In this document: in pieces, positions 30,313 through 42,050 of the stretch
Numbering within the stretch: the first letter of the stretch is position 1
How the letters are laid out: each line of letters opens with the position of its first letter
Source of the DNA: Nocardioides ganghwensis
GTDB lineage: Bacteria; Actinomycetota; Actinomycetes; Propionibacteriales; Nocardioidaceae
Reading direction: 5' to 3'
DNA: 64,000 bases
Assembly (NCBI RefSeq): GCF_014779655.1
Contig: NZ_JACXYX010000004.1
Location: 186,001 to 250,000, forward strand
Translations under genes and position numbers: made by a program
Notes under the pieces: generated by a model
Told to the model about the DNA's origin: nothing
What the model saw: the letters and a program-made list of their open reading frames with translations, nothing else
The model's database searches: none

Positions 30313-30383
30313 AGGTGGGTACGGGATTTGAACCCGTGTAGACGGATTTGCAGTCCGTTGCCTCGCCTCTCGGCCAACCCACC
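30313..30383 (-). tRNA. tRNA-Cys (GCA)
   Basis: Acceptor GGTGGGT pairs with ACCCACC; the anticodon loop CTGCAAA gives GCA. The discriminator is U73, the identity base of tRNA-Cys. CCA is not encoded. It lies 20 bp from tRNA-Val. Confidence 0.95.
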
Positions 30384-30417
30384 GTGGAGGCCCACGTGTG
30401 TATGGGAGACCCCTCAG

Positions 30418-30490
30418 AGCGGACAACGAGACTCGAACTCGCGACCTCAACCTTGGCAAGGTTGCGCTCTACCAACTGAGCTATGTCCGC
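30418..30490 (-). tRNA. tRNA-Gly (GCC)
   Basis: Acceptor GCGGACA pairs with TGTCCGC; the anticodon loop TTGCCAA gives GCC and the T-loop is TTCGAGT. The discriminator is U73. CCA is not encoded. It is first in the tRNA operon, 34 bp before tRNA-Cys. Confidence 0.95.
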
Positions 30491-30615
30491 CTGCATTTCG
30501 TGGCCGTTTCACCGGCCCCGAGTGCGAGTGGAACAGTAGCCCATGGCCGACGCGGCGCCAAAATCGGCCCCCCGGACCGCGTGTCCGGCCCGGTTCCGGC
30601 GGGGGTCCTCGGCCC

Positions 30616-30621
30616 TAGAGT
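30616..30621 (+). promoter_or_regulatory. -10 box of leaderless pabC-like gene
   Basis: TAGAGT ends 7 nt before the ATG at 30629 and likely starts the transcript that continues through hisI. Confidence 0.6.
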
Positions 30622-30628
30622 GACGCCC

Positions 30629-31459
30629 ATGCGCGCATGGCTGAACGGCACCCTCCTGACCGACCCGACGCAGGGTGCGGTGGCCGTCACCGACCACGGC
30701 TTCACGGTGGGCGACGGGGTCTTCGAGGCGGTCAAGACCCTCCATGGCGAGCCGTTCGCGCTGACCCGGCACCTCGCGCGCCTCGAGCGCAGCGCCGCTG
30801 GGCTCGGACTCCCGGCGCCCGACCTCGCGGACGTACGCCGCGGCGTCGCCGCGGTCCTCGCCGACGGCGCGACCGGCGACCCGATCGGGCGCCTGCGCAT
30901 CACCTGGACGGCCGGGCCCGCGCCGATGGGCTCGGGCCGCGGCGGGGGACCGGCGACGTTGGTCGTGGCCTACAGCGCCATCGACGTCGCGGCGAGGGAG
31001 ACGACGGTCGTGACCGTCCCGTGGACCCGCAACGAGCACGGCGCCACCGCGGGCCTGAAGACCACGTCGTACGCCGAGAACGTCATCGCGCTGGCCCACG
31101 CGCAGGCCCACGGCGGGACCGAGGCGATCTTCGCCAACACCGCGGGCGACCTGTGCGAGGGCACCGGCTCCAACGTCTTCTACGTCCTCGACGGCGAGCT
31201 GCGCACCCCGAGCCTGACCGCCGGCTGCCTCGCCGGGATCACCCGCGAGCTGGTCGTCGAGTGGTGCGGCGCACGCGAGGTCGACGAGCCGCTGGCCGAC
31301 GTGCGCGAGCGGGCGAGCGAGGCGTTCCTCGTGTCCACCACGCGGGACGCCCAGGCCATCGCCCGGTGGGACGACCGCGAGCTGCCCGCCCGCGGGCCGG
31401 TCACGCAGCGGTGTGCGGAGACGTGGTCCGCCCGCGAGGCTGAGACGATGGATCCGTGA
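30629..31459 (+). CDS. pabC: Class IV aminotransferase, probable aminodeoxychorismate lyase
   Basis: This 276-residue PLP fold type IV protein has the catalytic Lys in [16 protein letters not shown] (near residue 145). The phosphate-binding [15 protein letters not shown] follows near 170, and [13 protein letters not shown] near 193. It resembles 4-amino-4-deoxychorismate lyase, which makes p-aminobenzoate for folate, and D-amino-acid or branched-chain transaminases. The lyase call rests on length and the trp/chorismate neighbourhood. The stop overlaps the hisI start (GTGA). Confidence 0.75.
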   Translation: MRAWLNGTLLTDPTQGAVAVTDHGFTVGDGVFEAVKTLHGEPFALTRHLARLERSAAGLGLPAPDLADVRRGVAAVLADGATGDPIGRLRITWTAGPAPMGSGRGGGPATLVVAYSAIDVAARETTVVTVPWTRNEHGATAGLKTTSYAENVIALAHAQAHGGTEAIFANTAGDLCEGTGSNVFYVLDGELRTPSLTAGCLAGITRELVVEWCGAREVDEPLADVRERASEAFLVSTTRDAQAIARWDDRELPARGPVTQRCAETWSAREAETMDP

Positions 31460-31821
31460 ACCCCACCTCCGGCTCCGGACTGGACCCCGCGATCTCCGCT
31501 CGCCTGCGCCACACCGCCGAGGGCCTCGTGCCCGTCGTCGTGCAGCAGCACGGCTCCGGTGAGGTCCTGATGCTGGCGTGGGTCGACGACGAGGCGCTCG
31601 GGCGCACGATCGCCACGGGGCGGGCGACCTACTGGTCCCGCTCGCGCCGCGAGTACTGGGTCAAGGGCGACACGTCCGGCCACGTGCAGTGGGTCAAGGA
31701 GGTCCGGCTCGACTGCGACGGCGACACGCTCCTCTTCGTGGTCGACCAGGTCGGTGCCGCCTGCCACACCGGCGACCACACCTGCTTCGACGCCGACCTG
31801 GTGCACCGGGTCGATGGCTGA
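31456..31821 (+). CDS. hisI: Phosphoribosyl-AMP cyclohydrolase
   Basis: This 121-residue enzyme opens the adenine ring in the third step of histidine synthesis. The signature [26 protein letters not shown] and the Mg/Zn-binding sites [11 protein letters not shown] (Asp-Cys-Asp) and [12 protein letters not shown] are all present. There is no fused PRA-PH (HisE) domain. It starts by GTGA overlap with the pabC-like gene and overlaps the following membrane gene by 8 bp. Confidence 0.96.
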   Translation: MNPTSGSGLDPAISARLRHTAEGLVPVVVQQHGSGEVLMLAWVDDEALGRTIATGRATYWSRSRREYWVKGDTSGHVQWVKEVRLDCDGDTLLFVVDQVGAACHTGDHTCFDADLVHRVDG

Positions 31822-32410
31822 GCCGGTCGAGCGGCCGCGAACACCCCGCCGCACGTTCGGACCCGTCGTCGCGCTCGGCCTCGCCTCCGCGGCGCTCGGT
31901 GCGTACGCCGCCAGCAAGCCCTGGGTCGCCGGGACAGGAGACGAGTCGGCGCCGGGCGTCGCCACGATGACGTGGGGCGAGGTCGCCTCCTCCCCGCTCG
32001 GCACGGCCCTGGCGTTCGTCGTCCTCGCCTGCTGGGGAGTCCTCCTCGTCACCCGCGGCCGCTTCCGGCGCGCGGTCGCCGGCCTCGGCGTGCTCGCCGC
32101 GCTCGGCTACGCCGCGACCGTCGCGTGGGCGCCGTTCAGCCTGCCGGAGCACCTGGTCGAGCAGGTCCGCGTCCGGACCGGGAGCGTGCTCGACGAGACG
32201 TCGCTCACGGGCTGGTTCGGGCTCGCGGTGGTCGCCGCGCTCCTCGTGCTGGCGTCCACCGTCCTCGCGCTGCGCCTCGTCCGGACGTGGCCGGAGATGG
32301 GCAGCCGGTACGACTCGCCCGCCGGCGCGCGCGAGGCGTCCACGGCGGAGCCCACCGAGAACATCGACATCTGGAAGGCGCTCGACGAGGGTCGCGACCC
32401 CACGGCCTGA
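31814..32410 (+). CDS. Trp-operon-associated membrane protein (TIGR02234 family)
   Basis: This 198-residue protein has four transmembrane segments: [53 protein letters not shown] and [21 protein letters not shown]. The C-terminal [15 protein letters not shown] is conserved in the family. It is always near trp genes in actinobacteria; function unknown. The start at 31814 is the ATG that overlaps the hisI end. In related genomes trpE normally sits between hisI and this gene, but here it does not. Confidence 0.86.
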   Translation: MAEPVERPRTPRRTFGPVVALGLASAALGAYAASKPWVAGTGDESAPGVATMTWGEVASSPLGTALAFVVLACWGVLLVTRGRFRRAVAGLGVLAALGYAATVAWAPFSLPEHLVEQVRVRTGSVLDETSLTGWFGLAVVAALLVLASTVLALRLVRTWPEMGSRYDSPAGAREASTAEPTENIDIWKALDEGRDPTA

Positions 32411-32466
32411 CCCACGGCCCGACCCACCGCCGGGCACCACCTCGACCACCGCTCGACGGCACCGCC

Positions 32467-32472
32467 TAGACT
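32467..32472 (+). promoter_or_regulatory. Candidate internal promoter before HGxxPAAW-trpCBA
   Basis: TAGACT lies 39 nt before the ATG of the HGxxPAAW gene, which also has a GAAGGAG ribosome site. The 101-bp gap before this gene is the largest within the cluster. Confidence 0.4.
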
Positions 32473-32511
32473 TCGCCGCGCACCCGCCGACCCGACGAAG
32501 GAGCACCCACG

Positions 32512-32712
32512 ATGGCTGCAGGCCACGGAAACACCCCCGCTGCTTGGACCGCGGTGTCGGTCGCGATGCTCGGCTTCGTGGTGGGCAGCGTCGCCCTGCT
32601 CCAGGTGCCCACCAAGATGACGCTGCTGTGGATCGGCATCATCATCGCGGTCGTGGCGTTCCCGCTGTTCCTCGTGCTCTCCAAGCTCGGCTTCCACTCC
32701 TCCGACCACTGA
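32512..32712 (+). CDS. HGxxPAAW family small membrane protein
   Basis: This 66-residue protein starts MAAGHGNTPAAWTAVSV, carrying the defining HG-x2-PAAW motif (residues 5-12). Two membrane helices follow (AMLGFVVGSVALL and LWIGIIIAVVAFPLFLVL). It is found in actinobacterial trp clusters next to trpC; function is unknown. The GAAGGAG ribosome site is well placed. Confidence 0.9.
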   Translation: MAAGHGNTPAAWTAVSVAMLGFVVGSVALLQVPTKMTLLWIGIIIAVVAFPLFLVLSKLGFHSSDH

Positions 32713-32790
32713 ACCGGCCGGTCGGTCCTGCGCCGTCCGTCCACTGGCACCGGTCCCGCCGGGGCTGGGGCCGGGTGAGAGGCTGATCCC

Positions 32791-33584
32791 ATGCCTGCGA
32801 CCGGTTCCGTGCTCGACGACATCGTCGCCGGCGTACGCGAGGACCTCGCGCGCCGCGAGGCCGCGCTCCCGCTGGGCGAGCTGCTCGCCCACCTCGCCGA
32901 CGCCCCCGCCCCGCGTGACCCGATGCCGCACTTCCGGGCGCGTGGCTCGAGCGTCATCGCCGAGGTCAAGCGCCGCAGCCCCAGCAAGGGCGCCCTCGCC
33001 GACATCCCGGACCCGGCGGCCCTCGCCGGGGCCTACGCGCGGGGCGGTGCCGCGGCGATCTCGGTGCTCACGGAGGAGCGCCGGTTCGGCGGCAGCCTCG
33101 ACGACCTCCGGGCCGTGCGCGCCGCGGTCGAGACGCCGATCCTGCGCAAGGACTTCATCGTCGAGACCTACCAGCTCGTCGAGGCCCGCGCCGCCGGTGC
33201 CGACCTCGCGCTGCTGATCGTCGCCGCCCTCGACGACGACACCCTGCGCCGCCTGCACGACGAGGCCGGCGAGCTCGGGCTGACCGTCCTCGTGGAGGTC
33301 CACGACGAGGCCGAGACCGAGCGTGCGCTCGCCCTCGACGCCGAGCTCATCGGCGTCAACAGCCGCAACCTCAAGACCCTCGAGGTGGACGCCGACGTCT
33401 TCGGCCGCCTCGCCCCCCAGATCCACGCCGACGTCGTCAAGGTCGCCGAGAGCGGCATCGGCGGCGTCGCCGACGTCGAGCGCTTCGTCTCCGAGGGAGC
33501 GGGCGTCGTGCTGGTCGGCGAGGCACTGGTCAAGGACGGCGACCCCGAGTCCGCCGTACGAGCAATGACAGGAGTGACTGCACC

Positions 33585-33588
<4 letters not shown>
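32791..33588 (+). CDS. trpC: Indole-3-glycerol phosphate synthase
   Basis: This 265-residue (beta/alpha)8 enzyme closes the indole ring from carboxyphenylamino-deoxyribulose phosphate. [18 protein letters not shown] holds the first catalytic Lys, [22 protein letters not shown] the second, and [15 protein letters not shown] the phosphate site. It is monofunctional, with no trpF fusion. The stop overlaps the trpB start (GTGA). Confidence 0.96.
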
Positions 33589-34891
<1,303 letters not shown>

Positions 34892-34895
<4 letters not shown>

Positions 34896-35698
34896 CGTCC
34901 ACGAGCACCGCCTTCGCCACGGCGCGCGAGGAGGGCCGGGCAGCGCTCGTCGGCTACCTCCCCGCCGGCTATCCCACCGTCGAGGGCTCGATCAGGGCCC
35001 TCCGGACGATGGTCGAGGCCGGCTGCGACGCGATCGAGATCGGCCTGCCCTACAGCGACCCGGTGATGGACGGCCCCACCATCCAGGCCGCCGCGCAGGC
35101 GGCGCTCGACGGCGGCGTACGCACCGCGGACGTCCTGCGCGTCGTCGAGGCCGTCGCGGAGACCGGTGTCCCGACCCTCGTGATGACCTACTGGAACCCG
35201 ATCGAGCGCTACGGCGTGCAGCGGTGGGCGGCCGACCTGGCCGCCGCTGGTGGAGCGGGCATGATCACCCCCGACATCACCCCCGACCACGGCGGTGAGT
35301 GGATCGCCGCCGCCGACGAGCACGACCTCGACAAGGTGTTCCTCGTCGCGCCGAGCTCCACCGACGAGCGGGTCGCCATGACGGCCCGGGAGAGCCGTGG
35401 CTTCGTCTACGCGGCCGCCGTCATGGGCGTCACCGGGGCCCGCGAGTCGAGCTCCGACCTCGCCGGTCCTCTGGTCGCGCGCGTGCGTGCCGGCGGCGAC
35501 GTCCCCGTCGCGGTCGGCATCGGCGTCAGCACCGGCGACCAGGCCGCCGAGGTCGCGGCCTACGCCGACGGCGTGATCGTCGGCTCCGCGTTCGTCCGGT
35601 GCCTGCTCGACCACGAGGGCGACGAGGCCGCCGGGCTCGACGCCCTCCGAGCCCTCACCACCGACCTCGCCGAGGGCGTACGCCGTGCGCGGTCGTAG
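34892..35698 (+). CDS. trpA: Tryptophan synthase alpha chain
   Basis: This 268-residue TIM barrel releases indole from indole-glycerol phosphate and channels it to TrpB. Catalytic E49 ([11 protein letters not shown]) and D60 (VMDGPTIQ) fall at the same numbers as in E. coli. [16 protein letters not shown] binds phosphate. Translation is coupled to trpB. The 3' end overlaps the start of the SCO1-like gene by 14 bp. Confidence 0.97.
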
Positions 35699-36296
35699 GG
35701 CACTGGGTTCGCTCGCGCTGCTCGCGCTCCTGACCGCATGCGGCGGCGGTGCGACGGGCTCGAGCGACGCCATGGAGCTGACCGGCACCCCGCTGGACCC
35801 GCCGGCACAGGTGGTCGCGACGCCCCTCGTGGACACGGCGGGCGAGCCCTACAGCCTCGTCGACGACACCGACAAGGACCTCACGCTCGTCTTCTTCGGC
35901 TACACCAACTGCCCCGACGTCTGCGGGCAGGTGATGGCCACGCTCGCCGGGACCCTCGCGCGGCTCGACGACAGCGAGAAGGAGCGGCTCGACGTGGTCT
36001 TCGTGACCACCGACCCGGCGCGGGACGACGAGGCGGTCGTGGAGGACTACGTCAGCGCGTTCGACCCCGGCATCATCGGGCTGACCGGAGACCTCGACGA
36101 CATCGTCGAGGTCGGCAAGAGCCTCTACGTCGGGGTCGACAGGGGCGAGAAGCTCCCCAGCGGCGGCTACGACGTCACGCACGGCACCCGGGTGATGGCC
36201 ATCGACGCCGACGACCAGACCCCGATCATGTGGGACCACGACGTCTCGCAGGCCCAGCTGGCCCACGACGTGCTCATGTTGCTCGACGAAGGATGA
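35685..36296 (+). CDS. SCO1/SenC-type copper chaperone lipoprotein
   Basis: This 203-residue thioredoxin-fold protein takes part in copper delivery to cytochrome c oxidase. A signal peptide ends in the lipobox LLTAC with C19 as lipidation site. The copper-binding CPDVC has C76 and C80 ([10 protein letters not shown]), with the third ligand H166 in [10 protein letters not shown]. It overlaps trpA at the 5' end and ends by ATGA overlap with lgt, so a lipoprotein and the enzyme that lipidates it are coupled. Confidence 0.9.
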   Translation: MRGRRALGSLALLALLTACGGGATGSSDAMELTGTPLDPPAQVVATPLVDTAGEPYSLVDDTDKDLTLVFFGYTNCPDVCGQVMATLAGTLARLDDSEKERLDVVFVTTDPARDDEAVVEDYVSAFDPGIIGLTGDLDDIVEVGKSLYVGVDRGEKLPSGGYDVTHGTRVMAIDADDQTPIMWDHDVSQAQLAHDVLMLLDEG

Positions 36297-37282
36297 TGCT
36301 CCCCATGTTCTCGATGGTCTCCCTGCCGGCACCGCTCGTGACGCTGATGTCCATCCCGAGCCCCGCCGACGGCGTGTGGAACCTCGGTCCCGTCCCGATC
36401 CGTGGCTACGCCCTGAGCATCATCCTCGGCATCGCGCTCGCGATCTGGATCGGCGAGCGCCGCTGGGTCGCGCGCGGCGGCACGGCGGGCGAGGTCAGCG
36501 ACCTGGCGATCTGGGCGGTGCCCTTCGGCCTCGTCGGCGGCCGGCTCTACCACGTGATCACCGACTGGGAGCTCTACTTCGGCGAGGGCCGCAACCCCGT
36601 CACGGCGCTGTACGTGTGGCGCGGGGGCCTCGGCATCTGGGGAGCCGTGGCCCTGGGCGCCGTCGGTGTGTGGCTGGGCGCCCGCTCGCGTGGGATCAGG
36701 CTGCTCCCGCTCCTCGACGCCCTTGCGCCCGGCGTGATCGTGGCGCAGGCGGTGGGTCGGTGGGGCAACTGGTTCAACCAGGAGCTCTACGGCCGCCCCA
36801 CCGACCTGCCGTGGGCCCTGGAGATCGACGTCGCCCACCGTCCTGCCCAGTACCTCGACGTGGCGACCTACCACCCGGCCTTCCTCTACGAGTGCCTCTG
36901 GAACCTCGCCGCGTTCGCCGTGCTGATCTGGGCCGACCGCCGCTTCCGCCTCGGCCACGGCCGGGTGGTCGCGCTCTACGTGATGCTCTACACCGCCGGG
37001 CGCGGCTGGATCGAGAACCTGCGCATCGACGACGTGCAGATGGACGACGTCCTCGGCCTGCGGCTCAACGTGTGGACCTCCATCGTGCTGTTCGTCCTCG
37101 CCGCGGCCTGGTTCGCGTGGTCCGCGCGCCGGCATCCCGGTCGCGAGGAGACGGTCCGCACCCGCGAGCCGGACACCGACCCGGACGCCGAGTCGGACAC
37201 CGAGCACGAGGACCGGTCGGACGCCGGGTCGGACTCCGGGTCGGACGCCGACAGAGAGCAGTCCACCGGTCCCACGGCCTGA
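36293..37282 (+). CDS. lgt: Prolipoprotein diacylglyceryl transferase
   Basis: This 329-residue polytopic enzyme adds diacylglycerol to lipobox cysteines at the membrane. The Lgt signature [22 protein letters not shown] is present, plus [19 protein letters not shown] and WIENLRIDD near the end. Seven membrane segments fit the family. The last 50 residues form an acidic Asp/Ser/Glu tail with repeated SDxGSD units, which the core enzyme lacks. It starts by ATGA overlap; an ATG four codons on is an alternative. Confidence 0.95.
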   Translation: MMLPMFSMVSLPAPLVTLMSIPSPADGVWNLGPVPIRGYALSIILGIALAIWIGERRWVARGGTAGEVSDLAIWAVPFGLVGGRLYHVITDWELYFGEGRNPVTALYVWRGGLGIWGAVALGAVGVWLGARSRGIRLLPLLDALAPGVIVAQAVGRWGNWFNQELYGRPTDLPWALEIDVAHRPAQYLDVATYHPAFLYECLWNLAAFAVLIWADRRFRLGHGRVVALYVMLYTAGRGWIENLRIDDVQMDDVLGLRLNVWTSIVLFVLAAAWFAWSARRHPGREETVRTREPDTDPDAESDTEHEDRSDAGSDSGSDADREQSTGPTA

Positions 37283-37313
37283 CACGTCGTAGGCCACCGG
37301 CACGCGCCGGTGA

Positions 37314-37319
37314 TAGGTT
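37314..37319 (+). promoter_or_regulatory. Candidate -10 of gltB promoter
   Basis: TAGGTT lies 121 nt before the gltB ATG and would give a leader of about 115 nt with a GGGAGAA ribosome site. No defined riboswitch fold is recognised in the leader. Confidence 0.4.
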
Positions 37320-37440
37320 CCGTTCTGCTCGGGCCAACGTCGTCCCCAGCCTCGAACCGCACTGCGCGGAAACACCCACCCCCCGTGACCTGCCAGCCGT
37401 TCGCGCTGGCGCGCCGGGACGACGACGGGAGAATGCCTCC

Positions 37441-40400
37441 ATGCACGCATTCCCGCCGAGCCAGGGTCTCTACGACCCTCGCCACGAGAAGGACGCCTGC
37501 GGTGTCGCCATGGTGGCGACCCTGACCGGTGAGGCCAGCCACGACATCGTGGCCAAGGCGCTCACCGCCCTGCGCAACCTCGACCACCGCGGCGCTGCCG
37601 GCGCCGAGGTCAACTCCGGTGACGGCGCCGGGATCCTGATGCAGGTGCCCGACGCGTTCCTGCGCGAGGTGACCGCCGAGCTCGGCTTCGAGCTGCCGCC
37701 CGCCCGGGCGTACGCCGTGGGCACCGCGTTCCTGCCCGGCGACGCCGAGGCGGTGGCGGCCACCCGCCGGCGCATCGAGGAGATCGCCGACGAGGAGGGC
37801 CTCACGGTCCTCGGCTGGCGCGAGGTCCCGGTCGACGACTCGACGCTCGGCGCCACCGCCCGCAGCGTGATGCCCGCCTTCGCCCAGCTCTTCGTGGCCG
37901 GCAAGGGCTCCCGGGTCACCGGCATGGCGCTCGAGCGCCTCGCCTTCTGCCTGCGCAAGCGCGCCGAGTCCGAGACCGACGTCTACTTCCCGTCGCTGTC
38001 GGCACGGACCCTCGCCTACAAGGGCATGCTCACCACCGACCAGCTCGACCAGGTCTTCCCCGACCTGACCGACGAGCGCGTCGCGTCGGCGATGGCCGTC
38101 GTGCACTCGCGCTTCTCCACCAACACGTTCCCCAGCTGGCCGCTCGCGCACCCGTTCCGGTTCATCGCCCACAACGGCGAGATCAACACCGTCATGGGCA
38201 ACCGCAACTGGATGCGCGCCCGCGAGGCGCTGCTGCAGAGCGACCTGATCCCGGGCGACCTCGAGCGGCTCTTCCCGATCTGCACCCCCGGCGCGTCCGA
38301 CTCGGCGTCGTTCGACGAGGTGCTCGAGCTGCTGCACCTCGGCGGCCGCTCGCTGCCGCACGCCGTGCTGATGATGATCCCCGAGGCGTGGGAGAACCAC
38401 CGCGAGATGGACGCCAAGCGTCGGGCGTTCTACGAGTTCCACTCCATGCTCATGGAGCCGTGGGACGGCCCCGCCTGCGTGGTGTTCACCGACGGCACCC
38501 AGATCGGCGCCGTGCTGGACCGCAACGGACTGCGGCCCTCGCGCTACTGGGTCACCGACGACGGCCTCGTCGTGCTGGCCTCCGAGGTCGGCGTGCTCGA
38601 CCTCGACCCCGCCACGATCGTGCGCAAGGGCCGGCTCCAGCCCGGCAAGATGTTCCTCGTCGACACCGACGAGCACCGCATCATCGAGGACGAGGAGATC
38701 AAGGGCCAGCTCGCCGCCGAGCACCCCTACGACGAGTGGCTGCACGCCGGCCTGGTCCACCTCGACGACATCGACGACCTCGAGCACGTCGTCCACACGC
38801 ACGCCTCGGTGACGCGCCGCCAGCAGATCTTCGGCTACACCGAGGAGGAGCTGCGCGTCCTGCTGAGCCCGATGGCCAACACCGGCGGCGAGGCGCTCGG
38901 GTCGATGGGCACCGACACCCCGATCGCGGCCCTCAGCGAGAAGCCCCGCCTGCTGTTCGACTACTTCTCCCAGCTGTTCGCCCAGGTGACCAACCCGCCG
39001 CTCGACGCCATCCGCGAGGAGCTGGTGACGTCGCTGGCCGGGTCCATCGGTCCCGAGGCCAACCTGCTCGAGCCGACCCCGGCCTCGTGCCGCCAGATCG
39101 TGCTGCCGTTCCCGGTCTTCTCCAACGACGACCTGGCCAAGATCCGTCACATCAACCGCAACGGCGACATGCCCGGCTTCCAGGTGCACATCGTCCGCGG
39201 CCTCTACGACGTCGAGGGCGGGGGAGCGGCGCTGGAGGCGCGGCTCGACGAGCTCTGCGCCGAGGTCTCCGCGGCCATCGCCGACGGCGCCCGGATCATC
39301 GTGCTCTCCGACCGCCACTCGACCGCGGAGCTCGCGCCGATCCCGTCGCTGCTGCTCACCGGCGCGGTCCACCACCACCTCGTGCGGGAGAAGACCCGTA
39401 CGCAGGTCGGTCTCCTCGTCGAGGCCGGCGACGTCCGCGAGGTGCACCACGTGGCGCTGCTGGTCGGCTACGGCGCCGCCGCGGTCAACCCCTACCTCGC
39501 CATGGAGTCGGTGGAGGACCTCGCTCGCGAGGCCTACTACGTCAAGGTCGACCCCGAGAAGGCCGTCGCCAACCTGATCAAGGCGCTCGGCAAGGGCGTG
39601 CTCAAGGTGATGTCCAAGATGGGCGTCTCGACGGTCGCCTCCTACACGGGCGCGAAGATCTTCGAGTCCGTGGGGCTGTCCCAGGCGGTCATCGACCGCT
39701 ACTTCAGCGGCACCACCTCGAAGCTCGGCGGCATCGAGCTCGACACGATCGCCGAGGAGGTGGCGCGCCGCCACGCGACGGCCTACCCCCGTGGTGGCAT
39801 CGCCCCCGCCCACCGTGAGCTGGCGATCGGCGGCGAGTACCAGTGGCGCCGTGAGGGCGAGCCCCACCTGTTCGACCCCGAGACGGTCTTCCGCCTCCAG
39901 CACTCCACCCGCACCGGCAGCTACGACATCTTCAAGCAGTACACCGACCGGGTGAACCAGCAGTCCGAGCGCCTGATGACGCTGCGCGGGCTGTTCACCT
40001 TCAAGGACGGCGTGCGCGAGCCCATCGACATCGACGAGGTCGAGCCGGTCTCGGAGATCGTGAAGCGCTTCTCCACCGGCGCCATGTCCTACGGCTCGAT
40101 CAGCCAGGAGGCACACGAGACCCTGGCGATCGCGATGAACCGGCTGGGCGGCAAGTCCAACACGGGCGAGGGCGGCGAGGACCCTGACCGCCTCTACGAC
40201 CCCGAGCGGCGCTCGTCGATCAAGCAGGTCGCGTCGGGCCGCTTCGGCGTGACGTCGGAGTACCTCACCAACGCCGACGACATCCAGATCAAGATGGCGC
40301 AGGGAGCGAAGCCCGGTGAGGGCGGCCAGCTGCCCGGCCACAAGGTCTACCCGTGGGTGGCCAAGACCCGGCACTCCACCCCGGGCGTCGGCCTGATCAG

Positions 40401-41991
40401 CCCGCCGCCGCACCACGACATCTACTCCATCGAGGACCTGGCGCAGCTGATCCACGACCTCAAGAACGCCAACCCGGCCGCGCGCATCCACGTGAAGCTC
40501 GTGTCCGAGGTCGGCATCGGCACGGTCGCGGCCGGCGTCTCCAAGGCGCACGCCGACGTGGTGCTGGTCTCCGGCCACGACGGCGGCACCGGCGCGTCGC
40601 CGCTCACCTCGCTCAAGCACGCGGGCGGTCCCTGGGAGCTCGGCCTCGCCGAGACCCAGCAGACGCTCCTGCTCAACGGGCTGCGCGACCGGATCGTCGT
40701 GCAGGCCGACGGCCAGCTCAAGACCGGGCGCGACGTGGTCATCGCGGCACTGCTCGGCGCGGAGGAGTACGGCTTCGCCACCGCTCCGCTGGTCGTGAGC
40801 GGCTGCATCATGATGCGGGTCTGCCACCTCGACACCTGCCCGGTGGGCGTGGCCACGCAGAACCCGGTGCTCCGCGAGCGCTACAGCGGCCAGGCCGAGT
40901 ACGTCGTGAACTTCTTCGAGTTCATCGCCCAGGAGGTCCGCGAGCTGCTGGCCGAGCTCGGCTTCCGCACCCTCGACGAGGCGATCGGCCAGGTCGGCAT
41001 GCTCGACGTGGCCAGCGCGGTCGACCACTGGAAGGCCGCAGGCCTCGACCTCACGCCGATCCTGCACCAGGCCTCGGCCCACGGTGAGTTCGGCCAGTTC
41101 GAGGACCAGGACCTGCGCAACACCAAGACGCAGGACCACGGCCTCGACAAGGCGCTCGACAACGAGCTCATCGCCATCGCCGCACCGGCGCTGGAGTCCG
41201 GGGAGCCCGTACGCGCCCAGGTCGCGGTCCGCAACGTCAACCGCACGGTCGGCACGATGCTCGGCCACGAGGTCACCAAGCGCTACCGCGGCGAGGGACT
41301 GCCCGACGGCACGATCGACATCACCCTGACCGGCTCGGCCGGCCAGTCGTTCGGTGCGTTCGTGCCTCGCGGGGTGACCCTCCGGCTGGAGGGCGACGCC
41401 AACGACTACATCGGCAAGGGCCTGTCGGGCGGCCGCCTCGTGGTCCGGCCCGACCGGGCCGCCACGTTCGAGGCGTCGGAGCAGATCATCGGTGGCAACA
41501 CCATCGGCTACGGCGCCACGTCCGGCCAGATCTTCCTCAGCGGTCGCGTCGGCGAGCGGTTCTGCGTACGAAACTCGGGTGCGGTGGCCGTCGTCGAGGG
41601 CGTCGGCGACCACGGCTGCGAGTACATGACCGGGGGAGTGGTGGTCGTGCTCGGCCCTACCGGGCGCAACTTCGCGGCCGGCATGTCCGGCGGCTACGCC
41701 TTCGTGCTCGACCTCGACGAGCAGCGGGTCAACCCCGAGCTGGTCGAGCTCTCACCGGTCACGGGCAAGGCCGCCGACGAGCTCAAGGCACTGGTCGAGC
41801 AGCACGCGGAGGAGACCGGCTCCGCCGTCGCCGCCGCGCTCCTCGCTGACTGGGACTCCTCGCTGGCGCGCTTCACCGAGGTCATGCCCAGCGACTTCAA
41901 GCGCGTGCTCGAGGCCCGCGAGGAGGCCCTCGAGGACGGCCTCGACGAGGAAGAGGCCGCCGCCCGGATCATGGAGGTCCTCCATGGCTGA
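37441..41991 (+). CDS. gltB: Glutamate synthase (NADPH) large subunit
   Basis: This is a 1516-residue enzyme. C20 ([11 protein letters not shown]) becomes the N-terminal glutaminase nucleophile after removal of a 19-residue propeptide. The amidotransferase domain covers about 20-430, the central domain 430-780, the FMN/[3Fe-4S] synthase domain 800-1210 with cluster cysteines in [16 protein letters not shown], and a GXGXG beta-helix from about 1250. With GltD it converts 2-oxoglutarate and glutamine to two glutamates, assimilating the ammonia released by urease. The longer upstream frame overlapping lgt is not translated. gltD follows after 59 bp. Confidence 0.97.
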   Translation: MHAFPPSQGLYDPRHEKDACGVAMVATLTGEASHDIVAKALTALRNLDHRGAAGAEVNSGDGAGILMQVPDAFLREVTAELGFELPPARAYAVGTAFLPGDAEAVAATRRRIEEIADEEGLTVLGWREVPVDDSTLGATARSVMPAFAQLFVAGKGSRVTGMALERLAFCLRKRAESETDVYFPSLSARTLAYKGMLTTDQLDQVFPDLTDERVASAMAVVHSRFSTNTFPSWPLAHPFRFIAHNGEINTVMGNRNWMRAREALLQSDLIPGDLERLFPICTPGASDSASFDEVLELLHLGGRSLPHAVLMMIPEAWENHREMDAKRRAFYEFHSMLMEPWDGPACVVFTDGTQIGAVLDRNGLRPSRYWVTDDGLVVLASEVGVLDLDPATIVRKGRLQPGKMFLVDTDEHRIIEDEEIKGQLAAEHPYDEWLHAGLVHLDDIDDLEHVVHTHASVTRRQQIFGYTEEELRVLLSPMANTGGEALGSMGTDTPIAALSEKPRLLFDYFSQLFAQVTNPPLDAIREELVTSLAGSIGPEANLLEPTPASCRQIVLPFPVFSNDDLAKIRHINRNGDMPGFQVHIVRGLYDVEGGGAALEARLDELCAEVSAAIADGARIIVLSDRHSTAELAPIPSLLLTGAVHHHLVREKTRTQVGLLVEAGDVREVHHVALLVGYGAAAVNPYLAMESVEDLAREAYYVKVDPEKAVANLIKALGKGVLKVMSKMGVSTVASYTGAKIFESVGLSQAVIDRYFSGTTSKLGGIELDTIAEEVARRHATAYPRGGIAPAHRELAIGGEYQWRREGEPHLFDPETVFRLQHSTRTGSYDIFKQYTDRVNQQSERLMTLRGLFTFKDGVREPIDIDEVEPVSEIVKRFSTGAMSYGSISQEAHETLAIAMNRLGGKSNTGEGGEDPDRLYDPERRSSIKQVASGRFGVTSEYLTNADDIQIKMAQGAKPGEGGQLPGHKVYPWVAKTRHSTPGVGLISPPPHHDIYSIEDLAQLIHDLKNANPAARIHVKLVSEVGIGTVAAGVSKAHADVVLVSGHDGGTGASPLTSLKHAGGPWELGLAETQQTLLLNGLRDRIVVQADGQLKTGRDVVIAALLGAEEYGFATAPLVVSGCIMMRVCHLDTCPVGVATQNPVLRERYSGQAEYVVNFFEFIAQEVRELLAELGFRTLDEAIGQVGMLDVASAVDHWKAAGLDLTPILHQASAHGEFGQFEDQDLRNTKTQDHGLDKALDNELIAIAAPALESGEPVRAQVAVRNVNRTVGTMLGHEVTKRYRGEGLPDGTIDITLTGSAGQSFGAFVPRGVTLRLEGDANDYIGKGLSGGRLVVRPDRAATFEASEQIIGGNTIGYGATSGQIFLSGRVGERFCVRNSGAVAVVEGVGDHGCEYMTGGVVVVLGPTGRNFAAGMSGGYAFVLDLDEQRVNPELVELSPVTGKAADELKALVEQHAEETGSAVAAALLADWDSSLARFTEVMPSDFKRVLEAREEALEDGLDEEEAAARIMEVLHG

Positions 41992-42050
41992 GCGCGCAGC
42001 GATCACGACCACGACCGACCACCGCGTACTGGCGAAGAAGGTGAACCAGC

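Noticed and set aside
37370..37390. C-rich run before gltB as a possible 6C-type RNA
   Set aside because: Only one C-run is present and no paired hairpins with C-loops were found.
36988..41613. Very long open frame on the minus strand opposite gltB (about 1540 codons)
   Set aside because: It mirrors gltB codon structure in high-GC DNA, has no recognisable domain, and the plus strand encodes an intact GltB with all motifs.
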